A DNA stretch of 40,379 nucleotides, from NCBI GenBank assembly GCA_947441205.1, contig CANETM010000001.1:1-40379 (forward strand). Direction: 5' to 3'. The position numbers were made by a program, and so were the translations under genes. Source of the stretch: Bacteroidota bacterium (GTDB lineage Bacteria; Bacteroidota; Bacteroidia; Chitinophagales; Chitinophagaceae). Below are positions 1-8,565 of the stretch, piece by piece. The notes beneath the pieces are model-generated. The model saw nothing but the letters and a program-made list of their open reading frames with translations. It was not told where the DNA came from and ran no database searches. The first letter of the stretch is position 1. Every line of letters starts with the position of its first letter.

Positions 1-70
1 CACATTTGTTGAATTCATAATCAGGCAACAAGGACATCAATTGCGAAAACACCGTTTTTCCCAGGTTCAT
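1..70 (-). mobile_element. IS4-family transposase, N-terminal fragment (runs off left edge)
   Basis: Reading the minus strand from ATG at 70-68 gives 23 codons that stay open to the window edge and begin MNLGKTVFSQLMSLLPDYEF. This matches the typical start of DUF4372-type IS4 transposases in Bacteroidota, which open with a K-x-x-F-x-Q-L-x-x-L-P-x-x-E-F pattern. The catalytic domain lies outside the window. The IS end should lie between the ATG and the sorting-domain remnant, probably near 175-187, but the terminal repeat cannot be defined without the other end. Family call is from remembered pattern, not a search. Confidence 0.72.
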
Positions 71-174
71 AAACTAGTCTATGAACAATTTTTGGGAAAT
101 TCAAATCGAAAAAACTTATTTTCGCTGTCAAAGCCTGTTTTTATTGGGTGCTACGAGGATTGGAAAAAAGTTAA

Positions 175-333
175 CGGGACACTACTGAAGTGCTAACAGG
201 TTTTTGTAATTCAGAAAAGGACGGAAATTCTTTTGAAATTAATTGTAATCAACTTTCTCCTGGGATATATTTTTTGCAATTGATAGACAATCAAAGCAAT
301 CAATATACTAAGAAAATTATTAACCTAGATTGA
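175..333 (+). pseudogene. T9SS type A C-terminal sorting domain remnant
   Basis: The frame opens after a stop at 172-174 and reads about 52 codons to TGA at 331-333. It contains EVLTGF, then NSFEIN, then LSPGIYFLQLIDNQ, and ends YTKKIINLD. The pattern L-S-x-G-I-Y-F followed by a polar stretch and K-K-I-I is the classic end of a type IX secretion C-terminal sorting domain of about 70-80 residues. No start codon or protein body is present, because the sequence to the left belongs to an IS element. It is most likely the tail of a secreted-protein gene cut by the IS. It ends only 6 bases before the next ATG. Confidence 0.7.
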
Positions 334-339
334 TTTAAC

Positions 340-1038
340 ATGGCTAAAATTTTAGGAATAATTCCTGCTAGAGCAGGTTCAAAAAGACTACCAGGTAAAA
401 ATACAAGATTGTTTGATGGTAAACCTTTGATAACTTATTCCATAGCGTCTGCCTTAAATTCAACATTGATCACTGACATTGCAGTGAGTTCAGACAGCGA
501 GAAAGTATTGGAAATTGCGTCTAACTATCAAAGAGTAAAAGCAATTAAACGTCCGGTTGAACTTGCTGGTGACCTTTCTCCAGCTATTGATTATGTAAAG
601 CATGCATTGGAGCAATATGAACATACTTTCGATTATGTGGTAATCATACAAGCAAGTTCTCCATTGACACAATCAAACGATATTGATCAAACGATCCAAT
701 TGTTGTTAAATCACCCGGAAGCTGATTCAAGTGTATCAGTTATGCATTTGGACCATGCCATTCATCCTGTGAAGTTAAAAACGATGAAAGACAATGTGTT
801 GTTACCCTATTGGGAAGAAGAAAACGGTCGGATGGCTGCCCATGAATTGCCGGAGTTGTTTGTTCGCAATTGCGCGGTATATGTCAGTAGCAAAAAATCG
901 TTGGAATTGGGCAAAATTATAGGAGACCATTGTTTAGGATATTTAATGCCAAGAGAAAGATCTGTTGATATAAACGAGTTGATTGATTTTGAATTTGCTG
1001 AGTTGTTGTATAAAAAATATTATAAGGTAGGTTCATAG
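340..1038 (+). CDS. Acylneuraminate (nonulosonate) cytidylyltransferase
   Basis: Predicted to transfer CMP from CTP to a nonulosonic acid (sialic, legionaminic or similar) to make the CMP-sugar donor in the cytoplasm. The 232-residue length is normal for NeuA/LegF/PseF enzymes. The CTP-binding signature IPARAGSKRLPGKN is at residues 8-21, QASSPLT at 104-110, RNCAVYV at 176-182 and RERSVDINELIDFE at 205-218. KdsB-type enzymes have a different N-terminal signature, so CMP-Kdo synthesis is less likely. It is the first gene of the long + strand cluster, 39 bases before two Gfo/Idh genes. No NeuB-type synthase is present in the window, so the exact sugar is unknown. Confidence 0.9.
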   Translation: MAKILGIIPARAGSKRLPGKNTRLFDGKPLITYSIASALNSTLITDIAVSSDSEKVLEIASNYQRVKAIKRPVELAGDLSPAIDYVKHALEQYEHTFDYVVIIQASSPLTQSNDIDQTIQLLLNHPEADSSVSVMHLDHAIHPVKLKTMKDNVLLPYWEEENGRMAAHELPELFVRNCAVYVSSKKSLELGKIIGDHCLGYLMPRERSVDINELIDFEFAELLYKKYYKVGS

Positions 1039-1077
1039 ATATTACCATTTCAAAAACAATATTGTAAAAGAAAATTC

Positions 1078-2100
1078 ATGATTAGAGCAGCAATAATTGG
1101 TTTAGGTCCTCATGGAATGAGAATGCTACAAAGTGCATCACAAATTGATTCAATCAAATTGGTAGCAGTTGTAGATCGAGATGAAGCTAAATTGAACCAG
1201 GAGATGGTATTGAAAACAGGAGCAATACCATTAAAAGATCTAGCTGAACTTTGGAAACACCAAATTGACTTATTGATGATTGCAACAAATGGGCCTTCTC
1301 ATTTTGCATTATCTATGGAGGGGATTAGCAAAGGGATTACTCATTTACTTATATCAAAACCCATGACTACTTCAGTTTCTGATGCTATTGCTATCAACAA
1401 AGCAGCTACTGAGAGAAATGTAAGGGTTTGTGTTGATCATATTTTAAGATATGATGAAACATATCAATGGATAAAAATGCAAATCTCAAGCAATCGTTGG
1501 GGAAAGTTAAGAAGAATGTATTTGCAGCGACCTGGTATTGGTATGGGATGTTTAGGTGTTCACTCATTCGATATGGCCAATTATTTAATTGGAAAACAAC
1601 CCCTAAAAGTTACGGGTTGGTTAGATGAGCCGATAGGTAAAAATCCACGAGGGGAACAATTTGTTGATCCAGGTGGTTTGGTTGTGATAGATTATGGTGA
1701 AGGTACCAGAGCCACTGTAGACCAAATTGAAGATGGGAGCGGACCTGCTGTTACTGAAATTGTATTCAATCATGCACGTGTGAGGGTAGATGAGAAAAAT
1801 AATATTTTGGAAGTGATCGAAAAAGATCCTGCATTTGTTCCGGGGCCCAACAAAAAAGCGCCACTTACCAGATTTGTAAACCCTCATTTAAAAGAGGTAA
1901 TACACGATATGGTTTCATTGTTAAAAGCGATTACTCTTGAATTAATAAGTGAGAAACCACTATTGTCGGATGGTATTACAGGACAAAATACAATTGAAAT
2001 ATTAGTAGCAGCCTATATATCAAACAACAATGGGAATAAGCCTATCGAATTGCCCTTGACAGAGCCCGATTACTTAACATTAAATTTAAATATTACATGA
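1078..2100 (+). CDS. Gfo/Idh/MocA family oxidoreductase
   Basis: Predicted NAD(P)-dependent sugar or sugar-nucleotide oxidoreductase of 340 residues. The N-terminal Rossmann fold shows GLGPHG at residues 8-13. The usual E-K-P motif appears as SKP at 93-95, keeping the Lys. A conserved H-S-F-D at 162-165 fits the catalytic His/Asp region of the C-terminal domain. It overlaps the next gene by 4 bases (ATGA), so the two are probably coupled. Its place behind a cytidylyltransferase recalls nonulosonate clusters with PtmF-like oxidoreductases; that link is inference. Substrate unknown. Confidence 0.85.
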   Translation: MIRAAIIGLGPHGMRMLQSASQIDSIKLVAVVDRDEAKLNQEMVLKTGAIPLKDLAELWKHQIDLLMIATNGPSHFALSMEGISKGITHLLISKPMTTSVSDAIAINKAATERNVRVCVDHILRYDETYQWIKMQISSNRWGKLRRMYLQRPGIGMGCLGVHSFDMANYLIGKQPLKVTGWLDEPIGKNPRGEQFVDPGGLVVIDYGEGTRATVDQIEDGSGPAVTEIVFNHARVRVDEKNNILEVIEKDPAFVPGPNKKAPLTRFVNPHLKEVIHDMVSLLKAITLELISEKPLLSDGITGQNTIEILVAAYISNNNGNKPIELPLTEPDYLTLNLNIT

Positions 2101-3050
2101 GAGTTTGTATTATAGGTTATGGAAATATTGCTAAAAAGCACATAGAGGCGTTTAGAGCACATGGCTGTGAGATAGTAGCATCATGTAATAGGAGCGCCAG
2201 TAGCAATGAGGCGGCTCGTCAAGAAGCTGGGATTCCTAAAACATACACCGATCACATTAGTATGATTGAAACGGAGAAACCTGATGCTGTGGTTAATTGT
2301 GTGTCATTTGAACACATTTATTCAATTACCAAATCATTGATACCATACGGCATTCCATTATTGATTGAAAAACCTGCCGGACTGACTGTTTTTGAAACGA
2401 AGGAGTTAATCAATTTAGAGAAGCAGTTTTCAACTAAAGTACAAGTGGCTCTGAACAGAAGACATTACAGTGTCATACAAAAGGCTTTGGATTCAATAGG
2501 TGGGGTAGAGCATTTGGACATGATGAGTATTGAATGGTCAGAAAGGCCATTGGCTACAAAAAACAAAAAAGGATTTTCAGATTTATTGATAGCACAGCAT
2601 ATTTATGCAAACTCCATTCATGGGATTGATACATTGAATTACTTTTCAGGAGGAATCAATGATTATCAAACATATTGTAGTGCTTCGGAAGGGTATTTTC
2701 ATTGGCAAATGGCATTTTCCGGAATGTCTGATAAAGGTGTGATCACTAATTTTACCAGTTCTTGGGGAAGTCCGGTTCCGTGGAGAATACTCATGTACGG
2801 AAAGGGTAAGCGATTAGAATTTGCTCCTTTAGAGACGTGCAAAGTTTTTGACGAACAAACACAAGGGTTTTCTAATATTGGGCCTGAAGCTTTTGATATG
2901 AAATACAAAGCAGGCTTCTATTTGCAAACGAAATCGTTTTTGGACTTAGTAAATGCTAATAATTTAGCTCACAAACACAGTCTTGAATCTACTCTCAACA
3001 GCATGAAAATAGCAGAAGAAATATTTAAAAAATTGTACGTTGACAGATAA
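2097..3050 (+). CDS. Gfo/Idh/MocA family oxidoreductase
   Basis: A second, different Gfo/Idh-type protein (317 residues). It has a Rossmann glycine motif at residues 7-9 (GYGNIA), EKPAG at 91-95, and a catalytic-type H175-x-x-D178 in SIHGIDTLN. It starts within the stop of the preceding oxidoreductase and overlaps the flippase gene by about 11 bases if that gene uses its TTG start. The two neighbours are not close copies, so they may catalyse consecutive steps or act as a pair. Substrate cannot be read from the sequence; a sugar linked to the CMP-activated residue is an inference from position. Confidence 0.85.
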   Translation: MRVCIIGYGNIAKKHIEAFRAHGCEIVASCNRSASSNEAARQEAGIPKTYTDHISMIETEKPDAVVNCVSFEHIYSITKSLIPYGIPLLIEKPAGLTVFETKELINLEKQFSTKVQVALNRRHYSVIQKALDSIGGVEHLDMMSIEWSERPLATKNKKGFSDLLIAQHIYANSIHGIDTLNYFSGGINDYQTYCSASEGYFHWQMAFSGMSDKGVITNFTSSWGSPVPWRILMYGKGKRLEFAPLETCKVFDEQTQGFSNIGPEAFDMKYKAGFYLQTKSFLDLVNANNLAHKHSLESTLNSMKIAEEIFKKLYVDR

Positions 3051-4491
3051 CGCTGAGCAAATATCTTTACCTAAACGAATTTTAGGAGCTATGTTTAATT
3101 TTGGGGTATCCAATGTGATGACCAAAATTATCGGGTTTCTCCTTATTCCGGTTTACACCCGCTATTTAGATCCAACTGACTATGGAATTGTTGAACTTTG
3201 TGGAGCGCTCTCTGCTTTTGTAATCATTTTCATGAGGTTAGGTGTGCCCGGTGCCGTTAACCGTTTTTACTTTGATTACAAGAGTGACCCCAATAAATTA
3301 AATGACTATATAACTACGATACATCATTTGTTGGTATTTGCAACCATCACTTTGGGTATCATTATTGGAGTCATTGTTTACTTGTTTTCAGAAACAATAT
3401 TATCTGGAGTACTTTTCTTTCCATTCATCCTATTGACACTGATTAATGCAGGTTTTTCAGCGAATAGTGATTTGCAAAAACGCTTGTTGCAAAGCAAGGA
3501 AAAGTCGGCTTATATGGCTAAGTTGAATATAAGTTTAGCTATAGTAGGCATAGGTCTTGCATTGTTATTTGTAGTAGTTTTTAAGATGGGGGCACTTGGT
3601 TTAATGCTTTCACAAAGTGCAACTACATTTGTGTTTTTTATTCAAGCCCAATACTATTTACGTAATTATTTAAAAGGAAAGTTTAATTGGGGCATGTTAA
3701 AGGATTCATTAAAATATGGAGCTGGATTATTGCCTCACCATTTGTTTGCTGTATTGGCACCTTTGATGTCGAAAGGTATATTGAATTCAAAAGAATCGTT
3801 GGCAGCCTTGGGGGTTTTCGCATTGGCCATCAGGTTTACGCAACCATTGGATATTATTTACGATATATTTATGGTTTCATTTAACCCCATCTATTTTTCA
3901 TTACGCAAAAATCAGGAGAACCAAAAAATCAGAACCGTCTACCGTTCTGTATGGTATATTTCCATTGCAGTATATATGTTGGTTGCGATCATTCTCCCTT
4001 CTATAATCCCATTGATTACACCCGAACGATTTCATCAAAGTGCCCATTTAATCCCCATTCTCGCTTTGGGTTTTTTGGGTCAAGTGTTGTACAGTCTATT
4101 CTTGATAGAAAACTATTTTGATAAGAATACCCGATTTATTTCATTGGTTACAGGAACAGGGTTGGCTATTAACTTATTGGTTACGTTATTGACGGTTGAC
4201 CGATTTGGGGTGTATGCAGTTGCTATGGCATCCGCAGCAGGATTTATAACTTGGTCAATTATGGGGTATGTTTTTTCCAAGAAACATTTTTTGAATTATA
4301 TAGACCTGAAAACAATTGCTATCGGTTTGTTGGTGATCATACCTGTTTTTATCGTGGCTATATATACCCCATTGGATGCTTTCATGATTCGGTTTGCATT
4401 GCTTGCGTTAGGATTTGGGGCGATTGTATTGTTCAATTACAACCATTTTACCAAGGTTGTAACCATCATCCGAAACAAGGGAATGCAGTAG
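3040..4491 (+). CDS. wzx: Oligosaccharide flippase Wzx-like
   Basis: Polytopic membrane protein of 483 residues with about 12-14 hydrophobic segments, in the MATE/MVF (polysaccharide_synt) superfamily. The N-terminal run ILGAMFNFGVSNVMTKIIGF followed by LIPVYTRYLDPTDYGIVEL is the standard start of Wzx proteins. It should move the undecaprenyl-linked repeat unit across the inner membrane. The start chosen is TTG at 3040, overlapping the previous gene by 11 bases, because the basic LPKR stretch before helix 1 is normally kept. ATG at 3091 is the alternative and would cut close to the first helix. Confidence 0.9.
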   Translation: MTDNAEQISLPKRILGAMFNFGVSNVMTKIIGFLLIPVYTRYLDPTDYGIVELCGALSAFVIIFMRLGVPGAVNRFYFDYKSDPNKLNDYITTIHHLLVFATITLGIIIGVIVYLFSETILSGVLFFPFILLTLINAGFSANSDLQKRLLQSKEKSAYMAKLNISLAIVGIGLALLFVVVFKMGALGLMLSQSATTFVFFIQAQYYLRNYLKGKFNWGMLKDSLKYGAGLLPHHLFAVLAPLMSKGILNSKESLAALGVFALAIRFTQPLDIIYDIFMVSFNPIYFSLRKNQENQKIRTVYRSVWYISIAVYMLVAIILPSIIPLITPERFHQSAHLIPILALGFLGQVLYSLFLIENYFDKNTRFISLVTGTGLAINLLVTLLTVDRFGVYAVAMASAAGFITWSIMGYVFSKKHFLNYIDLKTIAIGLLVIIPVFIVAIYTPLDAFMIRFALLALGFGAIVLFNYNHFTKVVTIIRNKGMQ

Positions 4492-4531
4492 GTTGATATT
4501 CTGAATAAGGCTAATATTTATTTCTAATAAT

Positions 4532-5944
4532 ATGTCATTGTTTTTACGTGCTTATACTATTCTTACCCACTTCTGTTCCAACAGAATCATATCCACAAAT
4601 CCGTTAGCTAAATATTACCAATACGCAGTACCATGGATGTATGAAGAAATTTTGATACACCTTAGGAATGATGACAAAGAAAAGGTGCTTGCACGCAAAC
4701 AATACAAAGAAACAAACAGACAACTATTGATACATTGGGTTTTGGTTTGGATGAATCGATTTCAATTGTTGTTTGCACCCAAAGCTGATATCCTATTCAT
4801 GACGAGCCATCCCGATCACCATGCACAATATGGGGAACTTGAACCTTTATTTAAAGAGAAAGGAATTACTTGGGTATATATCACCAACAAGCTCAAAATT
4901 TATCAGGAACTCAAACGAAAAAAAAAGCGGGTCTATTTTTTAGACAATGCAAACAAAAATGATTTGAACCGATTCTATGTCGATTCAATGAATACTGCAA
5001 ACTTTGATAAATCGATGGAGTCGCATGTAATAAAATATCTGGGTTATTTTCGGTATTTGGAGAATCAAATTCGTTGGATGATTAACCGTTTGTCGCCCAA
5101 AGTTTTTGTTACAGCCAACGAACTATTGTTACCACATCGGGTTGCGCTGATGCTTTTTAAAGAAAAATCAATGCAGACCCTTTGTTTGCAGCATGGTTAT
5201 ATCAGTAACACGAACATCATTTACAAAGAAATGTTGTCCGATCAATTTTTGGTTTATGGACAAGTAAGCAAGCAAGCTATGTTGGATATGGGATTTCCCG
5301 AAAACAGGATGGAAGTAGTTGGCAGCTTGTTGTATAAAGATACATTGCCAAATTTTGCACCATCTACCCAATCATTTCTAAGCTTAGGAAAGAAAAATAT
5401 CTTGGTTGCTTTCTCGGGAGCGGGTAATAGTACTTCTTTAAAACACCACTTAAAGCAAATACAAACAGTTGAGTCACTTTCCAACGAAATGGAGGATGTT
5501 CATTTTTTGATGAAACTGCATCCCAAAGATGATATGCAATTTTACAAAGGATTATCTAAAAACAATATCCGGGTTATTTCGCATGATGATTTTATGAACC
5601 AAAAAGGAGATTTCATTGATGTAATTGCCCGCAGCAATGCGTTGATCACTTCCGTTTCGGCTTCCATGTATGATGCTTTTAAATTGGGTGTGCCTGTGTG
5701 TGTATTGGATCTGGAAAATGAATATGCAGATAGTGATGTTATACAAGCGAAAGTGGTTTCATATTGTAACAGTTTTGACAAGCTTTTGAACAGCATTCGT
5801 GAGATGATAAAACAGGATGTCCATTATGCAACCATTCAATCAGCAAAAAAATATTTAATGAACTTTTATCACTTGACTGAAAAAGCCGATGCAAAAACGT
5901 TGGTTTATCAGGTCATTTCACAATCGATTCAAAAAATACCATAA
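4532..5944 (+). CDS. GT-B fold glycosyltransferase, CDP-glycerol/sialyltransferase-like
   Basis: A 470-residue soluble protein with no signal peptide. It resembles capsule-synthesis GT-B proteins related to CDP-glycerol glycerophosphotransferases and polysialyltransferases. Visible motifs are LCLQHGY with QHG at residues 220-222, MKLHPKDD with KLHP at 328-331, and SVSASMYDA at 374-382 followed by GVPVCVLD. An H-P motif plus a downstream Ser-rich D-A motif is shared by several CMP-sialic acid transferase families and by teichoic-type transferases. Because a CMP-sugar synthetase lies in the same operon, it is a candidate nonulosonate transferase; this is inference. The N-terminal 80 residues are poorly conserved to my eye. 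Confidence 0.65.
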   Translation: MSLFLRAYTILTHFCSNRIISTNPLAKYYQYAVPWMYEEILIHLRNDDKEKVLARKQYKETNRQLLIHWVLVWMNRFQLLFAPKADILFMTSHPDHHAQYGELEPLFKEKGITWVYITNKLKIYQELKRKKKRVYFLDNANKNDLNRFYVDSMNTANFDKSMESHVIKYLGYFRYLENQIRWMINRLSPKVFVTANELLLPHRVALMLFKEKSMQTLCLQHGYISNTNIIYKEMLSDQFLVYGQVSKQAMLDMGFPENRMEVVGSLLYKDTLPNFAPSTQSFLSLGKKNILVAFSGAGNSTSLKHHLKQIQTVESLSNEMEDVHFLMKLHPKDDMQFYKGLSKNNIRVISHDDFMNQKGDFIDVIARSNALITSVSASMYDAFKLGVPVCVLDLENEYADSDVIQAKVVSYCNSFDKLLNSIREMIKQDVHYATIQSAKKYLMNFYHLTEKADAKTLVYQVISQSIQKIP

Positions 5945-5956
5945 CATATAAAGTAT

Positions 5957-6514
5957 ATGAAATTAAGTTTAGCACAACGTATTTATATTAAATTTGTTTA
6001 TAGTATCCCCAGTAGGTGGAATAGGTTATTCAAACTCAAAGAAATCAATACATACAGAGTTAGGGCATCCGTGGGAAGTTGTGGGTCACATTTATTGATT
6101 GACGGGAAATTTACTGGTTTTAGTAAAGATGTTCATCTAGGACATCATGTTAGTTTTAATGACAATATTTTTATTCATGGCAATGGGCCTTTGACTATTG
6201 GCAACTATTTTCATGGTGGGGTAAATATTACCATCATCACCTCCAATCACCGTTTTGAAGGAGCTACATCTATTCCGTACGATAAAGTCAGAATCAACAA
6301 ACCGGTTGTCATCAAGGATTTCGTATGGTTTGGGGACAATGTCACCATAATTCCCGGAGTCACAATTGGAGAAGGAGCCATTGTAGCCGCAGGTGCAGTA
6401 GTAGTAAAAGATGTACCCGATTGTGCCATAGTAGGAGGTAATCCGGCACAAATTATCAAATACAGAAATACAGAAGATTTTCACAAATTAAAAGCAGAAG
6501 GAAAGTTTTTGTAA
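5957..6514 (+). CDS. Hexapeptide-repeat acyltransferase (LbH, WbbJ/CysE-like)
   Basis: Predicted acetyl-CoA-dependent O- or N-acyltransferase of 185 residues that decorates a sugar. It has a left-handed beta-helix built of imperfect hexapeptide repeats, clearest at residues 116-160 (KPVVIKD, VWFGDNVTI, PGVTIGEG, AIVAAGAVV). A probable catalytic His is H98 in TSNHRF, and the common GGNPAQIIKYR ending is at 160-170. It starts 12 bases after the preceding transferase gene. The sugar acceptor is unknown. A gap of 87 bases follows before the asparagine-synthetase gene, and I see no convincing terminator in it. Confidence 0.87.
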   Translation: MKLSLAQRIYIKFVYSIPSRWNRLFKLKEINTYRVRASVGSCGSHLLIDGKFTGFSKDVHLGHHVSFNDNIFIHGNGPLTIGNYFHGGVNITIITSNHRFEGATSIPYDKVRINKPVVIKDFVWFGDNVTIIPGVTIGEGAIVAAGAVVVKDVPDCAIVGGNPAQIIKYRNTEDFHKLKAEGKFL

Positions 6515-6601
6515 TGGATTTATATAGCGAGTGCATGTGTTTACATAATAGAATTGGTCTATTCAATCAACATTATTTTGTCTTGAACTTAAATCGATAA
6601 T

Positions 6602-8509
6602 ATGTGCGGAATTGCAGGTTATTTAGGGGTAAATAGTAACGAAAGTACCATACGGTCTATGGTAAAGGCGATGGCTCATCGCGGACCAGATGGCGTGGGT
6701 GTTTACTGTTCAGATGGGATTGCATTGGGTCATGCCCGATTATCCATATTGGATTTGAGTGACAGTGGTTCACAACCCATGTATTCCGATGATGGAAATC
6801 TGGTGATGGTGTTTAATGGAGAAGTGTTTAATTATAAAGAGTTAGCCCAAAAGTTATTGCCTGATGTGCCTCTTAAATCGAGTTCAGATTCAGAAGTTGT
6901 ACTGAAACTATACGAAAGAATGGGGGCTGAAGCATTGTCACATTTCAGGGGAATGTTTGCTATACTTATTTGGGACAAACAAAAACAAGAATTGTTTGGC
7001 GCTCGAGATAGATTGGGTATTAAACCTATGTATTATGCTGAAAAGGATGCATCGTTGTTATTTGGTTCTGAAATCAAGACTTTGTTAGCAAGTGGATTGG
7101 TCGAAAAAACAATTAACCGACATGCATTGGTTCAATTGTTTCAATACGGACATATTGCACAACCTAACAGCATTATTCAACAAATTAAAGCAGTCCCGCC
7201 TGCGACTTATTTCAAGGTAAAAGTAAACGAATCTATTTCTTTTCATACGTATTGGCATTTTCAACATCAGGGGGAAATGTTTCAAGGCTCTTTTGAAGAG
7301 GCGTGTGTTCAGTTTAGGGATGAGTTCGAAAAAGCAGTTAGTTTGAGGATGATATCAGATAGGCCCATTGGTGTTTTTCTGAGTAGTGGTCTAGACAGCG
7401 TTTCATTATTGGCAGCACTAAAAAACAGCAACCGTTCCAATGTTGATACCTATACGATTGGATTTGAAGATACACACAAAAAGTTCTATAGAGAAGATAT
7501 CAAGGCAAAAGAAATTTCAAACCATTTCGGATATAAAAATGAATCGGTGATTATCCATCCACAACATATTATTGATGATTTCCCGGGATTCGTATTTGGT
7601 TTGGACCAACCTTCCATCGATGGTTTCAATTCTTATTTGGTTTCAAAATACACGAGCCAACATATTACTGTTGCCTTAAGTGGATTGGGTGGAGATGAGC
7701 TGTTTTTGGGATATCCCCGAAATATCTACTTGCATTTCAAACAAAAGCAAACCAACAAGGCACTCAATTTACTGAATGAAAAGTACCAGTATATGGTGCA
7801 AAATGGTCAGTTGAATGCCAACAAGTATATAACCGGACTATTCCATAAATACGCAGGATGCAACGATATCAAATTCGGGTTTTGGGTTCATCATTTGTTG
7901 GACAATTACCACAATAACCTGCAAAAGTTCAGCTTCAACCATACCCTATCTGCTTCAGATGAATGTACTTTTTATTTGAGTCAAGCGATTACAGAAAACA
8001 ACGAATCGGTATTTAACCAAATTACAGCATTTGAGTTTCGAACTTATACCATGAATCAATTGCTTAGGGATATTGACACTGTGTCGATGTATAACTCTAT
8101 GGAAGTAAGGGTTCCTTTTTTAGATCATCGGTTTGTTGAGTTTTGTCTGTCACTTCCGGATGCATTTAAGTTTAATAGCCAAACAAGACAAAAAAAATAT
8201 GGGACCGGTACTACAACTTATGCGCAAAGTGGCATGAAATATATTTTGGGCAAGAGTTATGAGCATTTATTACCCCCAAATTATTTGGATACACCCAAGC
8301 AAGGGTTTCAATTGTCAGTATACGATTGGGCGTTTGCTTATTCACAAAAAGTAAATTACGATATTTTCTCAAAACGTATTGTCAAAGAATTTTTTAATGA
8401 GCGATTTATCAATGAAAAAAAGCAATTTCTATCAACAGAAAATAAATTTGATACGGAGCTGTTTTTATTATTCATATTGGCATTGTGGGCGGATGAAATC
8501 GACTATTGA
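6602..8509 (+). CDS. asnB: Asparagine synthetase B-like glutamine amidotransferase
   Basis: Full-length two-domain enzyme of 635 residues. The N-terminal class II glutaminase domain has nucleophile Cys2 (MCGIAGYLG), HRGPDG at 27-32, RLSILD at 46-51 and FNGE at 71-74. The C-terminal synthetase domain has the ATP pyrophosphatase loop SSGLDS at 261-266, where the family usually has SGGLDS. It releases ammonia from glutamine and uses ATP to amidate a carboxylate. In polysaccharide loci such proteins often amidate uronic or aminouronic acids (as suggested for WbpS), which would suit the diacetamido-uronic acid branch here. True asparagine synthesis remains possible. Confidence 0.88.
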   Translation: MCGIAGYLGVNSNESTIRSMVKAMAHRGPDGVGVYCSDGIALGHARLSILDLSDSGSQPMYSDDGNLVMVFNGEVFNYKELAQKLLPDVPLKSSSDSEVVLKLYERMGAEALSHFRGMFAILIWDKQKQELFGARDRLGIKPMYYAEKDASLLFGSEIKTLLASGLVEKTINRHALVQLFQYGHIAQPNSIIQQIKAVPPATYFKVKVNESISFHTYWHFQHQGEMFQGSFEEACVQFRDEFEKAVSLRMISDRPIGVFLSSGLDSVSLLAALKNSNRSNVDTYTIGFEDTHKKFYREDIKAKEISNHFGYKNESVIIHPQHIIDDFPGFVFGLDQPSIDGFNSYLVSKYTSQHITVALSGLGGDELFLGYPRNIYLHFKQKQTNKALNLLNEKYQYMVQNGQLNANKYITGLFHKYAGCNDIKFGFWVHHLLDNYHNNLQKFSFNHTLSASDECTFYLSQAITENNESVFNQITAFEFRTYTMNQLLRDIDTVSMYNSMEVRVPFLDHRFVEFCLSLPDAFKFNSQTRQKKYGTGTTTYAQSGMKYILGKSYEHLLPPNYLDTPKQGFQLSVYDWAFAYSQKVNYDIFSKRIVKEFFNERFINEKKQFLSTENKFDTELFLLFILALWADEIDY

Positions 8510-8565
8510 ATCCAAGATCTTTGTTTATTGTACATCAAACATTTACTATCTAAACTCAAAAAAAA

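Noticed and set aside
2..196. Open + strand frame without a start at the left edge (65 codons)
   Set aside because: It lies opposite the IS transposase start and its upstream region, and the residues do not resemble a known family; the minus-strand reading and the sorting-domain frame explain the sequence better.
4251..4496. 81-codon + strand frame inside the flippase end
   Set aside because: Out-of-frame overlap fully covered by the flippase gene, Cys/Trp-rich nonsense composition, no own start context.
6515..6601. Promoter upstream of the asnB-like gene
   Set aside because: A TATTTTG sequence is near but one base short of the Bacteroidota -7 consensus and no TTTG lies at the right distance upstream; not enough to call.
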